Below, piece after piece: positions 27,720 through 34,932 of a stretch of DNA of 36,244 bases. This stretch comes from a virus, in IMG/VR virus record IMGVR_UViG_3300030339_000923, positions 1 to 36,244 of that record; one strand, 5' to 3'. The stretch's first letter is position 1; the number at the start of each line of letters is the position of its first letter. A program made the position numbers and the translations under genes. Under the pieces are notes generated by a model. The model did no database searches, had not been told where the DNA came from, and was given only the letters and a program-made list of their open reading frames with translations.

Positions 27720-28466
27720 TTATATAATCTCTATTGGTTTATATTCTAATTCTTTTGATTCTTTTAACTGTTGTTGTAGTTTTACGTTTTCTTTTAATAC
27801 TAAATTCATAGTCTTATTAAAAGTATCTTCTAAAGAATTTAAACGTTCATCTGTTTCATTTAATCTATCTTCATGTTTCTGAAGAGTAAATACTATTGCT
27901 TGTTCTAATTCATTAAGATGAAACATTTTTTCATTAATCATTAATCCAGTTTCCATATCTTTCTTATCTGTTTTAATAATAGATAGATAGTTTTTCTCTA
28001 ATAAAGATTTATTATATTTTGTAACTGAATGAGGAGACATATTAATAATGTCTGCTAATTTTCTATCACTATAACTTACATTACCATAACCACCTTCTTT
28101 AAACATATATTGTTGAGTAGCAATTAAATATGCTTTTTCATTTGAGGATAGATCTTCTTTATCTAAAAAATCATATGAAAATGGTTCAAATTTTTTATGA
28201 GGATTAAATTTATATAAATTATTTCTTCCTTTTTTTGTTACTGTTATATAACCAAGAGATTTTAAATTCTCAATACACTTTCTTACAGTTGGTTTTGATG
28301 CACTTGCATGCCCCATAATAGTTTCCAATGATGGGAATGCTTCTTTGGTTATTGAATTCATATATCTTCTTATTGAAACATAAATTAAAAGATCCTTAGA
28401 AGATAGTTTATCATCGACTGTCATATTATTTGGAAGTTGTACGTGCCTTTTATTTTCTAATTCCAT
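27720..28466 (-). CDS. Tandem winged-helix DNA-binding protein (regulator or replication initiator)
   Basis: 248 aa. Two winged-helix segments are visible. The first (SSKDLLIYVSIRRYM, then FPSLETIMGHASASKPTVRKCI and LGYITVTKKGRNN) looks like HTH_36-type domains. The second is VSYSDRKLADIINMSPHSVTKY. The C-terminal 60 residues are coiled coil (NELEQAIVFTLQKHEDRLNE, then KENVKLQQQL), suggesting dimers. It is the first gene leftward of the iteron region and has its own TTTG/TAnnTTTG promoter. Candidate roles are repressor of the divergent early genes or initiator binding the three iterons upstream; the sequence does not decide. Confidence 0.75.
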   Translation of the reverse strand: MELENKRHVQLPNNMTVDDKLSSKDLLIYVSIRRYMNSITKEAFPSLETIMGHASASKPTVRKCIENLKSLGYITVTKKGRNNLYKFNPHKKFEPFSYDFLDKEDLSSNEKAYLIATQQYMFKEGGYGNVSYSDRKLADIINMSPHSVTKYNKSLLEKNYLSIIKTDKKDMETGLMINEKMFHLNELEQAIVFTLQKHEDRLNETDERLNSLEDTFNKTMNLVLKENVKLQQQLKESKELEYKPIEII

Positions 28467-28490
28467 TTTCTATTACTTTAATTTCTAATA

Positions 28491-28522
28491 CAAAGGTAAT
28501 AAAATTTTTTGGATAGTGCAAA
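28491..28522 (-). promoter_or_regulatory. Bacteroidetes-type promoter for leftward small-gene operon
   Basis: On the minus strand, TTTG (28519-28522), a 20-nt spacer, and TACCTTTG (28491-28498) match the Bacteroidetes primary promoter (TTTG, 19-20 nt, TAnnTTTG). It lies 25 nt upstream of the winged-helix gene and should drive the leftward small-gene run. Confidence 0.75.
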
Positions 28523-28589
28523 TAAATAGTGTAAATTTAACATATTTTAATACTTTAATTTTCATAGTGAAAGTTTTTGCATAGAGGTT

Positions 28590-28648
28590 GTGCAAAAAAT
28601 ACCCCAAGGGTGTGCAAAATGTACCCCGATGCGTGCAAAAAGTACCCT
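28590..28648. repeat. Three 16-bp iterons GTGCAAAAwrTACCCy
   Basis: Direct repeats at 28590-28605, 28612-28627 and 28633-28648 read GTGCAAAAAATACCCC, GTGCAAAATGTACCCC and GTGCAAAAAGTACCCT. Spacing of 22 and 21 bp places them on the same helix face, two turns apart. They lie 70 bp upstream of the leftward promoter and beside the winged-helix gene, so they are candidate binding sites for that protein, as operator or origin iterons. Confidence 0.8.
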
Positions 28649-28942
28649 CTAACTATACTTACTTATACTTATATAATTATACTTACTAGGAATTTTCTTC
28701 GAAATTTCCTCAAGAAAAATAAAAAATTTTTTATATATGTATAATTTTAGTTAGGAATTTTAGTGCCCCCCTTAAGATGATTATAGATTGATTTGCTAAG
28801 GAGATTGAAAAAAAATTTTATATATATTTTTTACAGGTGAGAGCTGTTGGTCTTTACTCCCCCAAGCCTTAAGGAGAGTAAAATGAATTCGTAGAAAATT
28901 CGTCCTCTGTTCACTAAATATAAACAAATAAAAAAACTTATT
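28649..28942. other. AT-rich leader region upstream of 28943 gene
   Basis: No gene is seen. It contains repeated TATACTTA-like units at about 28653-28688, an AT-rich stretch to about 28830 suited to DNA melting, and a hairpin with stem TTTACTC (28853-28859) and GAGTAAA (28876-28882) in the leader of the next gene. With the iterons it could form an origin or a rightward promoter. Confidence 0.5.
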
Positions 28943-29446
28943 ATGGCTGAAAACAAAAATGTTGCAACTGAAACTGTTGCTCCTAAAACTTATCTTGATC
29001 GTGTTGTAACATTGGAATCACTTGAAGCACGTGCTTTACTTGATCCAAGTTTCGCTAATTCTTTTAATGGAATCGAAACCTTACAAGCCGGTCAAATCCT
29101 TACATTTCCTACTATCATTCCAATCACTGAAAAATTCTTCAATGATAAACCTTACAATTCTGTTGTAACTGTTGATGGTAAAGAAATTGCATTTTCTCAA
29201 TTTACTCGTAATGATTATGCTGGTACTCCAATCAATCCTAAATTTTCAGGATTAGGTTTCGCCACTATCATTGCATTGCTTTCAGGTAAAACTGCTATGG
29301 TTCAAAAGACTATTGTAAATATGCCTACTTATGTTGAAGTCAAAGGTAAACGTGTTCGTTCTATTGAAGCTTCTTCTCTTTGTGCACCAAAGTCTGTTAA
29401 TTACTTTGTAATTGCTGGTGTACAAGAAGCATTGCTTGCTGACTAA
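28943..29446 (+). CDS. Hypothetical protein, probably abundant, 167 aa
   Basis: MAENKNVATETVAPKTYL..., with ESLEARALLDPSFANSF, GQILTFPTIIP and VEVKGKRVRSIEASSLCAP. No domain is recognised; small proteins with this LDPSFxNSF...LTFPT layout recur in Bacteroidales phages by memory. Codon choice is less AT-biased than neighbours (more GGT, GTT, ATC, TTC), as for a highly expressed gene. It has its own leader hairpin and terminator. No Trp at all. It is the first rightward gene beyond the control region. Confidence 0.75.
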   Translation: MAENKNVATETVAPKTYLDRVVTLESLEARALLDPSFANSFNGIETLQAGQILTFPTIIPITEKFFNDKPYNSVVTVDGKEIAFSQFTRNDYAGTPINPKFSGLGFATIIALLSGKTAMVQKTIVNMPTYVEVKGKRVRSIEASSLCAPKSVNYFVIAGVQEALLAD

Positions 29447-29455
29447 ATTAATTAA

Positions 29456-29493
29456 TTGAGAACTCTACATAATCGTAGGGTTCTCAATTCTTT
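29456..29493 (+). terminator. Rho-independent terminator after 28943 gene
   Basis: A 13-bp stem (29456-29468 with 29475-29487, one G-T pair) and 6-nt loop ATAATC are followed by TTCTTT. Starts 9 nt past the stop codon. Confidence 0.85.
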
Positions 29494-29647
29494 ACAACCA
29501 GAGAAATAGCATTGGTAATTAACTATTCTCCTATTCGAGAAATAGTAATGATAACTGTTATTCAATCACAGATACCCGAATGTATACCAAAATGGATATA
29601 CTAACAAACTTCTCAGTTATTCTCGCAAATTTCTAATCGATTCCCAA

Positions 29648-29848
29648 ATGTATATCAATAAAGTACTAGCTATTAAAATTGTTCGAGGTCGTTTAATTGG
29701 TAGATGTTTACTACATTCTCGCAATAAAGATTATCAAGTTGGTATTTGGGATAATTTATATGAGCCACAACTATCTGGAAAGCTTTGCTATTTTAAGTTG
29801 GTAAAGTATAAGATCGGATGGATAATTAATGATTTTGTTTATGTTTAA
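29648..29848 (+). CDS. Hypothetical protein, 66 aa
   Basis: MYINKVLAIKIVRGRLIGRC... with a beta-rich body (YFKLVKYKIGWIINDFVYV) and two TGG Trp. The start ATG 29648 has no clear leader motif. No function or family is recognised; a small early phage protein is the best description. Confidence 0.5.
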   Translation: MYINKVLAIKIVRGRLIGRCLLHSRNKDYQVGIWDNLYEPQLSGKLCYFKLVKYKIGWIINDFVYV

Positions 29849-30245
29849 TAAATTTCTTTCTACAAAACTCAAAATTCGAGAAAGGATAATGCTAGATTTC
29901 AAAAGTGTTTACAAATGCATTATACCTGGACAAGAGGTCCTAAATTAATAGTCGAAGATTTATGAAAGTAAGTCTTTGGCTTTTAATGATAATATTATGA
30001 GAATTTTAGGTGAGTGATGAATGAGAACTGCCTAAGCCTTTCTTCTAAACGTAAACCAAACTACCCTTTCCAGAACTTTTTCCAATTCCAATTCACAACT
30101 TTGTATAACCTCGAAACGCAAAATCTTACCAATCTCTTTTTATTATTGCAGAGTGCAAATGTTTACAATTCGTAAATATTGATCTTATCATTTCGATAAG
30201 GTTTAGATCCATAGCGATGCTTAAACTCAAAAAAACTCAAATATT
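29849..30245 (+). other. Gene-free stretch with leader hairpin
   Basis: About 400 bases with only tiny frames under 20 codons. Near the end is a two-part hairpin: GATC (30181-30184) with GATC (30206-30209), enclosing CTTATC (30184-30189) with GATAAG (30195-30200). Then comes a leader with two ACTCAAA units just before ATG 30246. No convincing TAnnTTTG promoter was seen. Confidence 0.5.
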
Positions 30246-30689
30246 ATGAAAGAATCTTTATCTTTAATAAGAGCTCAAAAAGCTGTTGCAATTATCAATG
30301 AATTAAAAGAACAAAAATCAGCATTTACAGGAATATCATTATCTCATGCTTTGAAAATGTCTGGTTGTCCTTATTCTCAATTTGTATTCAGTATTCTTAA
30401 AAAAACTGGAATGATTGTAAAATTCAAAAAAAGAGAATATGTTTTTGCTTATGATGCTCCAGTATATTACAAGACTATTCAAAAAGGTCTTGATGAATGT
30501 GCTACTAATCAATTAGATTATACCAAAAAGTACAAAGGTAAACCCGAATTGGTTCAAAATTCTTTTGGAGATATAGTTTCAAACTCAGAAATTATAGATT
30601 TTATAGATCCAATTGAAGAAGCAATTGCATTGTTAAAAGCAAATGGATATAAACTTCAACGCCCAGTAATTAAGTATGAAAATTGTTAA
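30246..30689 (+). CDS. Hypothetical early protein, 147 aa
   Basis: MKESLSLIRAQKAVAIINEL..., then SLSHALKMSGCPYSQFVFSIL and KKTGMIVKFKKREYVFAY, a layout that could be a winged-helix fold. The C terminus (EEAIALLKANGYKLQRPVIK) resembles the end of uncharacterised Bacteroidales phage proteins. No Trp. The start is preceded by a double ACTCAAA leader, shared with other genes of this region. Function unknown; DNA binding is a guess. Confidence 0.65.
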   Translation: MKESLSLIRAQKAVAIINELKEQKSAFTGISLSHALKMSGCPYSQFVFSILKKTGMIVKFKKREYVFAYDAPVYYKTIQKGLDECATNQLDYTKKYKGKPELVQNSFGDIVSNSEIIDFIDPIEEAIALLKANGYKLQRPVIKYENC

Positions 30690-30698
30690 ACATTTATC

Positions 30699-30725
30699 AA
30701 GGGAATAGTAATCTATTATTCCTTT
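30699..30725 (+). terminator. Weak hairpin between 30246 and 30774 genes
   Basis: A stem of about 8 bp (AAGG plus AATA against TATT plus CCTT, one bulged G) with a 9-nt loop lies 10 nt after the stop. The T-run is short (TTTAATTT), so it may be a processing site rather than a terminator. Confidence 0.4.
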
Positions 30726-30773
30726 AATTTAAACTTAATTGTATAATCTTTAAAACTCAAAAACTCAAATTAT

Positions 30774-31010
30774 ATGCACGTTATAACTAATTTCAAACTT
30801 ATTAGAATTAAGATCCTTAATCTTAATACTACATTACAAAATCAATTTATTGATAAATTAGAAAAAGAATTATCTTTGCCTAATTTTGTAGATTTAATGG
30901 TTAATAATACCATTAGTAAATGTTATTTTGGTAATGATGAAAGACAAATCATTTTTCTTTTTAACGATAATGCAGGTGAATTCATTACTAGTTATTGTAT
31001 ATCATTGTAA
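30774..31010 (+). CDS. Hypothetical early protein, 78 aa
   Basis: MHVITNFKLIRIKILNLNTT..., Asn-rich and beta-rich (RQIIFLFNDNAGEFITSY). No Trp and no domain recognised. The leader AAAACTCAAAAACTCAAA ends 5 nt before the ATG. Small size and leader type match its neighbours; function unknown. Confidence 0.6.
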   Translation: MHVITNFKLIRIKILNLNTTLQNQFIDKLEKELSLPNFVDLMVNNTISKCYFGNDERQIIFLFNDNAGEFITSYCISL

Positions 31011-31132
31011 AATATATTCTCGAAAAATAGACGATTTACCAAAATTGTTTATCTGATTATTGAATTTCTGAACTGTTATAATAGAGGTATTATAAAGAAA
31101 GCGATTGAAAATAATATAGAGAATAATAATTT

Positions 31133-31217
31133 AAAAAGAAATGTAATCAGTTTATGCCTTCTTGAAGGTGTTGCATGCGGTGTATAATAGTCCGAAGCCT
31201 GTATTACATTTCTTTTT
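31133..31217 (+). ncRNA. Structured RNA closed by a 15-bp stem
   Basis: Perfect 15-bp closing stem, 31133-31147 against 31203-31217, followed by a T-run. A second closing helix CAG (31148-31150) with CTG (31199-31201) continues inside. The 48-nt interior includes CCTT/AAGG around loop CTTG, the palindrome GCATGC, and CGG...CCG. The long stem with a branched, G+C-richer interior points to a discrete RNA (regulatory leader, small RNA or unknown ribozyme) and not a simple terminator. No known family was recognised. Confidence 0.6.
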
Positions 31218-31334
31218 TTAACTCTAAAAGCGGGGTTTATCACTAATATAATGCGAAGTGAAACAGTGATTTTTTATTAAACTCAACCAGGAGAGTTTAG
31301 ATCAAATGTGCAAGCACATTTAATCTTATAAAAT

Positions 31335-31375
31335 AGTGTCTGATGAGACTGGACGAAATATATATGTATTACACT
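31335..31375 (+). ncRNA. Candidate hammerhead ribozyme in 5' leader
   Basis: Core CTGATGA (31340-31346) and GAAA (31355-31358) are in order. Stem I is AGTGT (31335-31339) with ACACT (31371-31375). Stem III is ATAT (31358-31361) with GTAT (31366-31369) around loop ATAT, with U at 31370 in the H17 cleavage position. Stem II (GACTGGAC, 31347-31354) is short, with one mismatched pair, which is the weak point. Predicted cleavage after 31370 leaves a 19-nt leader beginning ACACTCAAAA before ATG 31390. Confidence 0.45.
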
Positions 31376-31389
31376 CAAAAATACTTATT

Positions 31390-31989
31390 ATGATTACTGA
31401 AACAATGTCTAGAAAAGAAATAGTTGATGAAATACTATTAGATACAAAAGAATTAATACAAAAAACTTTACATTCAACAGTATTTCATAGTATAACTAAA
31501 GTATTTGTAAGAAAGCGTAAAACTTTTAATTATCCAATAATTTTTAAAACATCTGAAACAATAATATCAAAAAGAAACAATAATTATTTAATTATTTATG
31601 CTTCTGATAATATTGATAATTTAGGAGCAAATCATTTATGTTCATATATAAAAAATAATAAAAAACAATATGTTTTAATAAATTTTACTGAACAACATTG
31701 TTTTTTTATATCTGAACATTTTTTATCTCGATTTAAAGAAAGAAGTGAATATTTAATTGATTCTGATTTACCTTATTTCTTATTAAAAGAAATATGTATA
31801 CCTGAAGGTAATAATATTCCCGATAAAAATCATTTAATGTTTTTAAAAACATTATCTGGATTAGCTATTTTATCTAAAATTGATAATTATTGTGTATATG
31901 TAACATATATGAAAAATAATTTATCTTATGATAAGCAGCAAATTTTAAATGAATTAAATCTTTCTCAAATAATTGCTAAAGAAATTTAA
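31390..31989 (+). CDS. Hypothetical protein, 199 aa
   Basis: From ATG 31390 (a GTG start at 31336 would lie in the ribozyme-like leader): MITETMSRKEIVDEILLDT..., beta-rich with FFISEHFLSRFKERSEYLID. That segment resembles, loosely, proteins with an HFxxRFxER pattern found in phages and bacteria. No Trp. No domain is assigned. Very AT-rich codon use compared with 28943. Confidence 0.65.
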   Translation: MITETMSRKEIVDEILLDTKELIQKTLHSTVFHSITKVFVRKRKTFNYPIIFKTSETIISKRNNNYLIIYASDNIDNLGANHLCSYIKNNKKQYVLINFTEQHCFFISEHFLSRFKERSEYLIDSDLPYFLLKEICIPEGNNIPDKNHLMFLKTLSGLAILSKIDNYCVYVTYMKNNLSYDKQQILNELNLSQIIAKEI

Positions 31990-32008
31990 ACTCAAAAACT
32001 TAATCAAA

Positions 32009-32437
32009 ATGAACAAAATTATTCGTATCGCATTACAGAACAAATTCCCAGGAATTGAAATTGAAGCATTAATGGAAGTTATCAATCAAACTCCAAATGC
32101 AGTCATTGCAGTTGAAACTCTTATGAATGTATATGAAGTTCCTGATATTTCTAAAACATCTATTTATCCTCAAGGATCATCCAAAATTTGCCGCTTTAAA
32201 TCATTTGATAAATATACTGAAAAAGTAACTTATGAGTATGATTCAACTGAAAGTAAAACATTGTATTTTGATACAAAAGAAATTGCCGAAGAATCTAATT
32301 CATATGATTTAGCTGTTTCTAATAAAACAGGTAGAGATTATTATTCTCGTGATGATTTCCGTGCTGAAAAATCATTTAGAATTCCATGTGTGAGTAAATT
32401 AACATGTGATTTAGAATCTTGGAATGGTTGTAAATAA
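32009..32437 (+). CDS. Hypothetical protein, 142 aa
   Basis: MNKIIRIALQNKFPGIEIEA... helical first half (MEVINQTPNAVIAVETLMNV), then a beta-rich half with three Cys and SWNGC at the end. The single Trp is TGG. The leader AAACTCAAAAAC lies about 10 nt upstream of the start. No family recognised. Confidence 0.65.
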   Translation: MNKIIRIALQNKFPGIEIEALMEVINQTPNAVIAVETLMNVYEVPDISKTSIYPQGSSKICRFKSFDKYTEKVTYEYDSTESKTLYFDTKEIAEESNSYDLAVSNKTGRDYYSRDDFRAEKSFRIPCVSKLTCDLESWNGCK

Positions 32438-32448
32438 TATATTTTTTG

Positions 32449-32482
32449 AGTTTCCAATCCACATAAATGTGGTGCGGAAACT
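32449..32482 (+). other. Hairpin with 3x3 internal loop in leader
   Basis: Outer stem AGTTTCC (32449-32455) with GGAAACT (32476-32482), a symmetrical AAT/TGC internal loop, and inner stem CCACA with TGTGG around TAAA. It sits between two genes, 18 nt before the next ATG, with no T-run after it. Candidate processing or protein-binding site. Confidence 0.7.
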
Positions 32483-32500
32483 TAATTAAAACTCTTAATC

Positions 32501-32887
32501 ATGAATAAAAATCAAGCATATTTAGCAATGCAACAAGGTCATAAAGTTTGTAATGAATATTATTCACCTGAAGAATATGCATTTATAAATGATAATAACC
32601 TTATTGAGTATGAAGATGGTTGCGTAGTTGGTAATCAATACAGTGAAAACTGGGTTAAATATCAAGATCCAGAACATAAACTTGAATGGTATTATTGGAT
32701 ATCAAAAGATGTTAGATCTGATACTTCTCAGAATTCAATATCTGATCCATATTTAGAAAGATTAGGTGATGATATATCATTGATCCCTTTAATGTTTACT
32801 AATCCAATGCAAGGATATAATGATTGTAAATTCTATTCAAAAAAGGAATTCATTCCAAAGAATCATAAACGCACAAATCGCAGATGA
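32501..32887 (+). CDS. Hypothetical protein, 128 aa, ending in TGA
   Basis: MNKNQAYLAMQQGHKVCNEY..., with ENWVKYQDPEHKLEWYYW (three TGG Trp) and KKEFIPKNHKRTNRR at the end. It resembles small phage proteins of unknown function. Its stop is TGA 32885-32887, overlapping the next ATG (ATGA). If TGA were Trp here the protein would gain only eight residues (KQFKMV-type tail) and overlap the next gene, so stop is favoured. Trp use is TGG only. Confidence 0.65.
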   Translation: MNKNQAYLAMQQGHKVCNEYYSPEEYAFINDNNLIEYEDGCVVGNQYSENWVKYQDPEHKLEWYYWISKDVRSDTSQNSISDPYLERLGDDISLIPLMFTNPMQGYNDCKFYSKKEFIPKNHKRTNRR

Positions 32888-33087
32888 AAACAATTCAAAA
32901 TGGTTTAGTTAATTTTCCAGAAATTCAACAAGCATTAGCAACTGATATTGATAATCTAATTCATACTACAATTAGTAATAAAGGACATTTAGCTGATGTT
33001 TCTTGTAGTCTTCGTTTGATTGCTTCAAGTTTAAACTTAAAAGCAGATAAACTATCAATTCTTTTTAATCAACAAAAATTAGACTAA
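32884..33087 (+). CDS. Hypothetical protein, 67 aa
   Basis: MKTIQNGLVNFPEIQQALAT..., entirely helical in appearance (ADVSCSLRLIASSLNLKADK). No Trp and no family recognised. ATGA coupling to the upstream gene and a 1-nt overlap (TAATG) with the downstream lipoprotein gene support it as real. Confidence 0.6.
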   Translation: MKTIQNGLVNFPEIQQALATDIDNLIHTTISNKGHLADVSCSLRLIASSLNLKADKLSILFNQQKLD

Positions 33088-33362
33088 TGAAAAAACTTAT
33101 ATTATTTCTTATAATTGTATTAACTCTTTCTTGTACTTCTCAAAGTGGTAAAAAAGAACATTTATTAGTTATTCAAACTGAACTTCAACGTTTTAATGCA
33201 ATACCATCTCCGTTAATATTAAAAGATTATACTTTTGAAAATGGAGTAACTGAACAAGTTGTAATTATGCAACATAATGATTCAATTATTATATTTCGAG
33301 GTAGAAATCCATTAACAGAATATTTATTAAAAACATACAATAGAAATGATACTATAAAATAA
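33087..33362 (+). CDS. Small lipoprotein, 91 aa
   Basis: The N-terminal signal MKKLILFLIIVLTLSCTSQ has a lipobox (LTLSC) for lipidation at Cys16, placing the mature protein on the inner or outer membrane. The rest is beta-rich (YTFENGVTEQVVIMQHND). No Trp. Possible roles include superinfection exclusion, spanin-like lysis or envelope modulation; the sequence does not decide. Confidence 0.65.
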   Translation: MKKLILFLIIVLTLSCTSQSGKKEHLLVIQTELQRFNAIPSPLILKDYTFENGVTEQVVIMQHNDSIIIFRGRNPLTEYLLKTYNRNDTIK

Positions 33363-33517
33363 AGTTATTCAATAACCGAAAGTGGGGGTCCAATTCATGA
33401 ACAGTTAGCTCTATGTTAACAAGAGATATGATTGGGGTAAAAAACAAAATGAAATACACGGAATGACTTTATTTTTCTTTAATCATAGTTATTAAATTTA
33501 CTTAACTCAAAATTCAA
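33363..33517 (+). other. Short gene-free leader with hairpins
   Basis: 155 bases. A hairpin GTTAT/ATAAC (near 33364-33376) and CCAAT...ATTGG pairing (about 33391-33438) are visible, followed by a leader AACTCAAAATTCAA just before ATG 33518. No gene seen. Confidence 0.45.
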
Positions 33518-33715
33518 ATGAAATTAATCAAATCTATTATCATTGTAATTATGATTTTAATTATAGTGACTATTCTCTCTGTTTCTCTATATACAGTACT
33601 ACATGGTAGTTGGTATGGAGTAGTTTGTTGGCCTTTTATGATTGTTGGTTTTCTTTATTCTTCTATTTTTGGAATAATTAAATTTGATCATTGGTTTCAT
33701 AAACAATTGAAATAA
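33518..33715 (+). CDS. Membrane protein with two transmembrane helices, 65 aa
   Basis: MKLIKSIIIVIMILIIVTIL... first helix, then a short loop with GSWYG and CWPF and a second hydrophobic helix (MIVGFLYSSIFGIIKF), ending HWFHKQLK. Trp are all TGG. The size and two-helix hairpin are holin- or superinfection-exclusion-like, but position in the probable early region argues against a late lysis role. Confidence 0.6.
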   Translation: MKLIKSIIIVIMILIIVTILSVSLYTVLHGSWYGVVCWPFMIVGFLYSSIFGIIKFDHWFHKQLK

Positions 33716-33885
33716 TGGAACAACTTTGTATTCTTTTTTTAAAACTATTCTCCATATTATGGGGAATAGTTATTATTATTTCAATTCCAGGTATTATAAC
33801 ACATAAACGTTCTTTTAATTTGTATTATAATGATATCTTCAAAATTACATTTTTTATCATTTGTGTAATCTCTTGGTTTGTATGA
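33715..33885 (+). CDS. Small membrane protein, 56 aa, TGA stop
   Basis: MEQLCILFLKLFSILWGIVI... has two hydrophobic segments (LWGIVIIISIPGIITHKR, FKITFFIICVISWFV). It starts in a TAATG overlap with the preceding gene and stops at TGA 33883-33885, overlapping the next ATG (ATGA). With TGA as Trp it would gain only WEV before TAA, so the alternative cannot be excluded. Trp codons are TGG. Confidence 0.55.
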   Translation: MEQLCILFLKLFSILWGIVIIISIPGIITHKRSFNLYYNDIFKITFFIICVISWFV

Positions 33886-34163
33886 GAAGTTTAAAAGAAT
33901 TATTATGTTTATTGTGGATTACAATAAACGCAGATGAAAATTTTGAATTTGGTTTATGCGCTACTGTAAATTATTTATCTCTAAAAGATAAACTTAATTT
34001 TTCTGAATATAAGTTATTATATAATTATATTCAAACAAATCGACCTAAATGGTATCAAAAACATTATAGTAAAGCTGATAAACATTCAGGTTATTATTGG
34101 GCACATGGTAGTAAACAACCAAGATTAGATTGGTTAACAACACATATTAAAAAACAAAAATAA
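33882..34163 (+). CDS. Hypothetical protein, 93 aa
   Basis: MRSLKELLCLLWITINADEN..., then NRPKWYQKHYSKADKHSGYYWAHGSKQPRLDW and a basic tail. Four Trp, all TGG. Start 33882 overlaps the upstream TGA; a GTG frame extension upstream is rejected. No family recognised. It is the last gene before the structured RNA region. Confidence 0.6.
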   Translation: MRSLKELLCLLWITINADENFEFGLCATVNYLSLKDKLNFSEYKLLYNYIQTNRPKWYQKHYSKADKHSGYYWAHGSKQPRLDWLTTHIKKQK

Positions 34164-34165
34164 AT

Positions 34166-34282
34166 GAATTAATTGAAACTGTAAAGAATTGAGATATATT
34201 GCGTGATTTATCACAATAAAATACCAAAGGCAATTACTCATCAATGTAATCGAACTGATAAAGGCAGCTCTTCAATTAATTA
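34166..34282 (+). ncRNA. Structured RNA closed by 11-bp stem
   Basis: AATTAATTGAA near 34166-34176 pairs perfectly with TTCAATTAATT near 34272-34282. Inside, GTGAT/ATCAC forms a hairpin and other partial stems are possible. No tRNA signature and no coding frame is seen. First of a run of folded elements in this 1.1-kb gene-free region. Confidence 0.45.
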
Positions 34283-34322
34283 ATAGCATAGTATCCAATG
34301 CCAGTTGTTCTGTCAACACGTC

Positions 34323-34360
34323 ACTCCATAATACTACAGCGGTAGTATTAACGTTGGAGT
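34323..34360 (+). ncRNA. Long hairpin with 15 bp
   Basis: ACTCCA + TAATACTAC (34323-34337) pairs with GTAGTATTA (34342-34350) + TGGAGT (34355-34360), loop AGCG, with one 4-nt bulge ACGT. A 5-bp hairpin TACAC/GTGTA follows about 5 nt later. Confidence 0.55.
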
Positions 34361-34397
34361 CGGTATACACTCTTCGTGTAGAAGAAAAAAGAAAAAG

Positions 34398-34455
34398 ACA
34401 TTATTTCAATTTTAAACGGTGCCATTGTTGCATTAGCTTTTTATGGAAATAATGT
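34398..34455 (+). ncRNA. Structured RNA closed by 10-bp stem
   Basis: ACATTATTTC (34398-34407) pairs with GAAATAATGT (34446-34455) around a 38-nt interior rich in short G+C pairings (GGTGCC...GTTGCA). Further on are a 7-bp hairpin GTATGTA/TACATGC and a 7-bp stem ATACCAA/TTGGTAT with 7-nt loop. No gene seen. Confidence 0.45.
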
Positions 34456-34693
34456 ATAGACGTAAATGTTTTAAAGCTAGAGTCGTCGGTATGTAATATC
34501 CTACATGCGAACCAAGAATGGATTAATAAAAACCTTTATAAAGGTAATTCTGATAAATACCAACTTACTCTTGGTATAAACAGAAAATTATATGAGTAAG
34601 ATATAATTGTACGATAGAATTTGTATAATGTCAATGGATATTATGTGAGTTTTCGTCGATGTTGATGAGTAATCATGAACATTCAAATTAATT

Positions 34694-34775
34694 AGTATTG
34701 GAATCATTGATTCTCGTGGTCACAGAATACACTCTGTTGAAAATAAGTCTAAAGAGGACTTTTACCACCAATACT
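34694..34775 (+). ncRNA. Cloverleaf-like structured RNA
   Basis: An 8-bp closing stem AGTATTGG (34694-34701) with CCAATACT (34768-34775) encloses three hairpins in order: AATC/GATT, ACAGA/TCTGT, and AAGTC/GACTT with a 7-nt loop. The overall shape is a four-way junction like tRNA, but D- and T-arm sequence marks are missing. It ends 2 nt before a tRNA-like element. Function unknown. Confidence 0.45.
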
Positions 34776-34777
34776 TA

Positions 34778-34847
34778 TCTCTTTCGTCTAATGGTAGGAC
34801 ATTATTGTAAAGCAATAAAAATTCAGGTTCGAATCCTGTGTGGAGAA
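34778..34847 (+). tRNA. tRNA-like element, anticodon uncertain
   Basis: D stem GTCT/GGAC with loop AATGGTA, anticodon stem TTATT/AATAA with loop GTAAAGC, T stem TCAGG/CCTGT with loop TTCGAAT, and a 5-bp acceptor stem TCTCT/GGAGA. Discriminator A is followed by CA. The anticodon by position is AAA, unusual. Junction next to the acceptor is 1 nt short and T stem has one mismatch. Could be a divergent tRNA or pseudo-tRNA. Confidence 0.45.
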
Positions 34848-34932
34848 CAACACAGAACTTACTTAAGTGTGATTCTGTATAGGGTAAGAAAGTCGACTTT
34901 CATCCTGCACTTACGACTGATCATTGTAAGTA

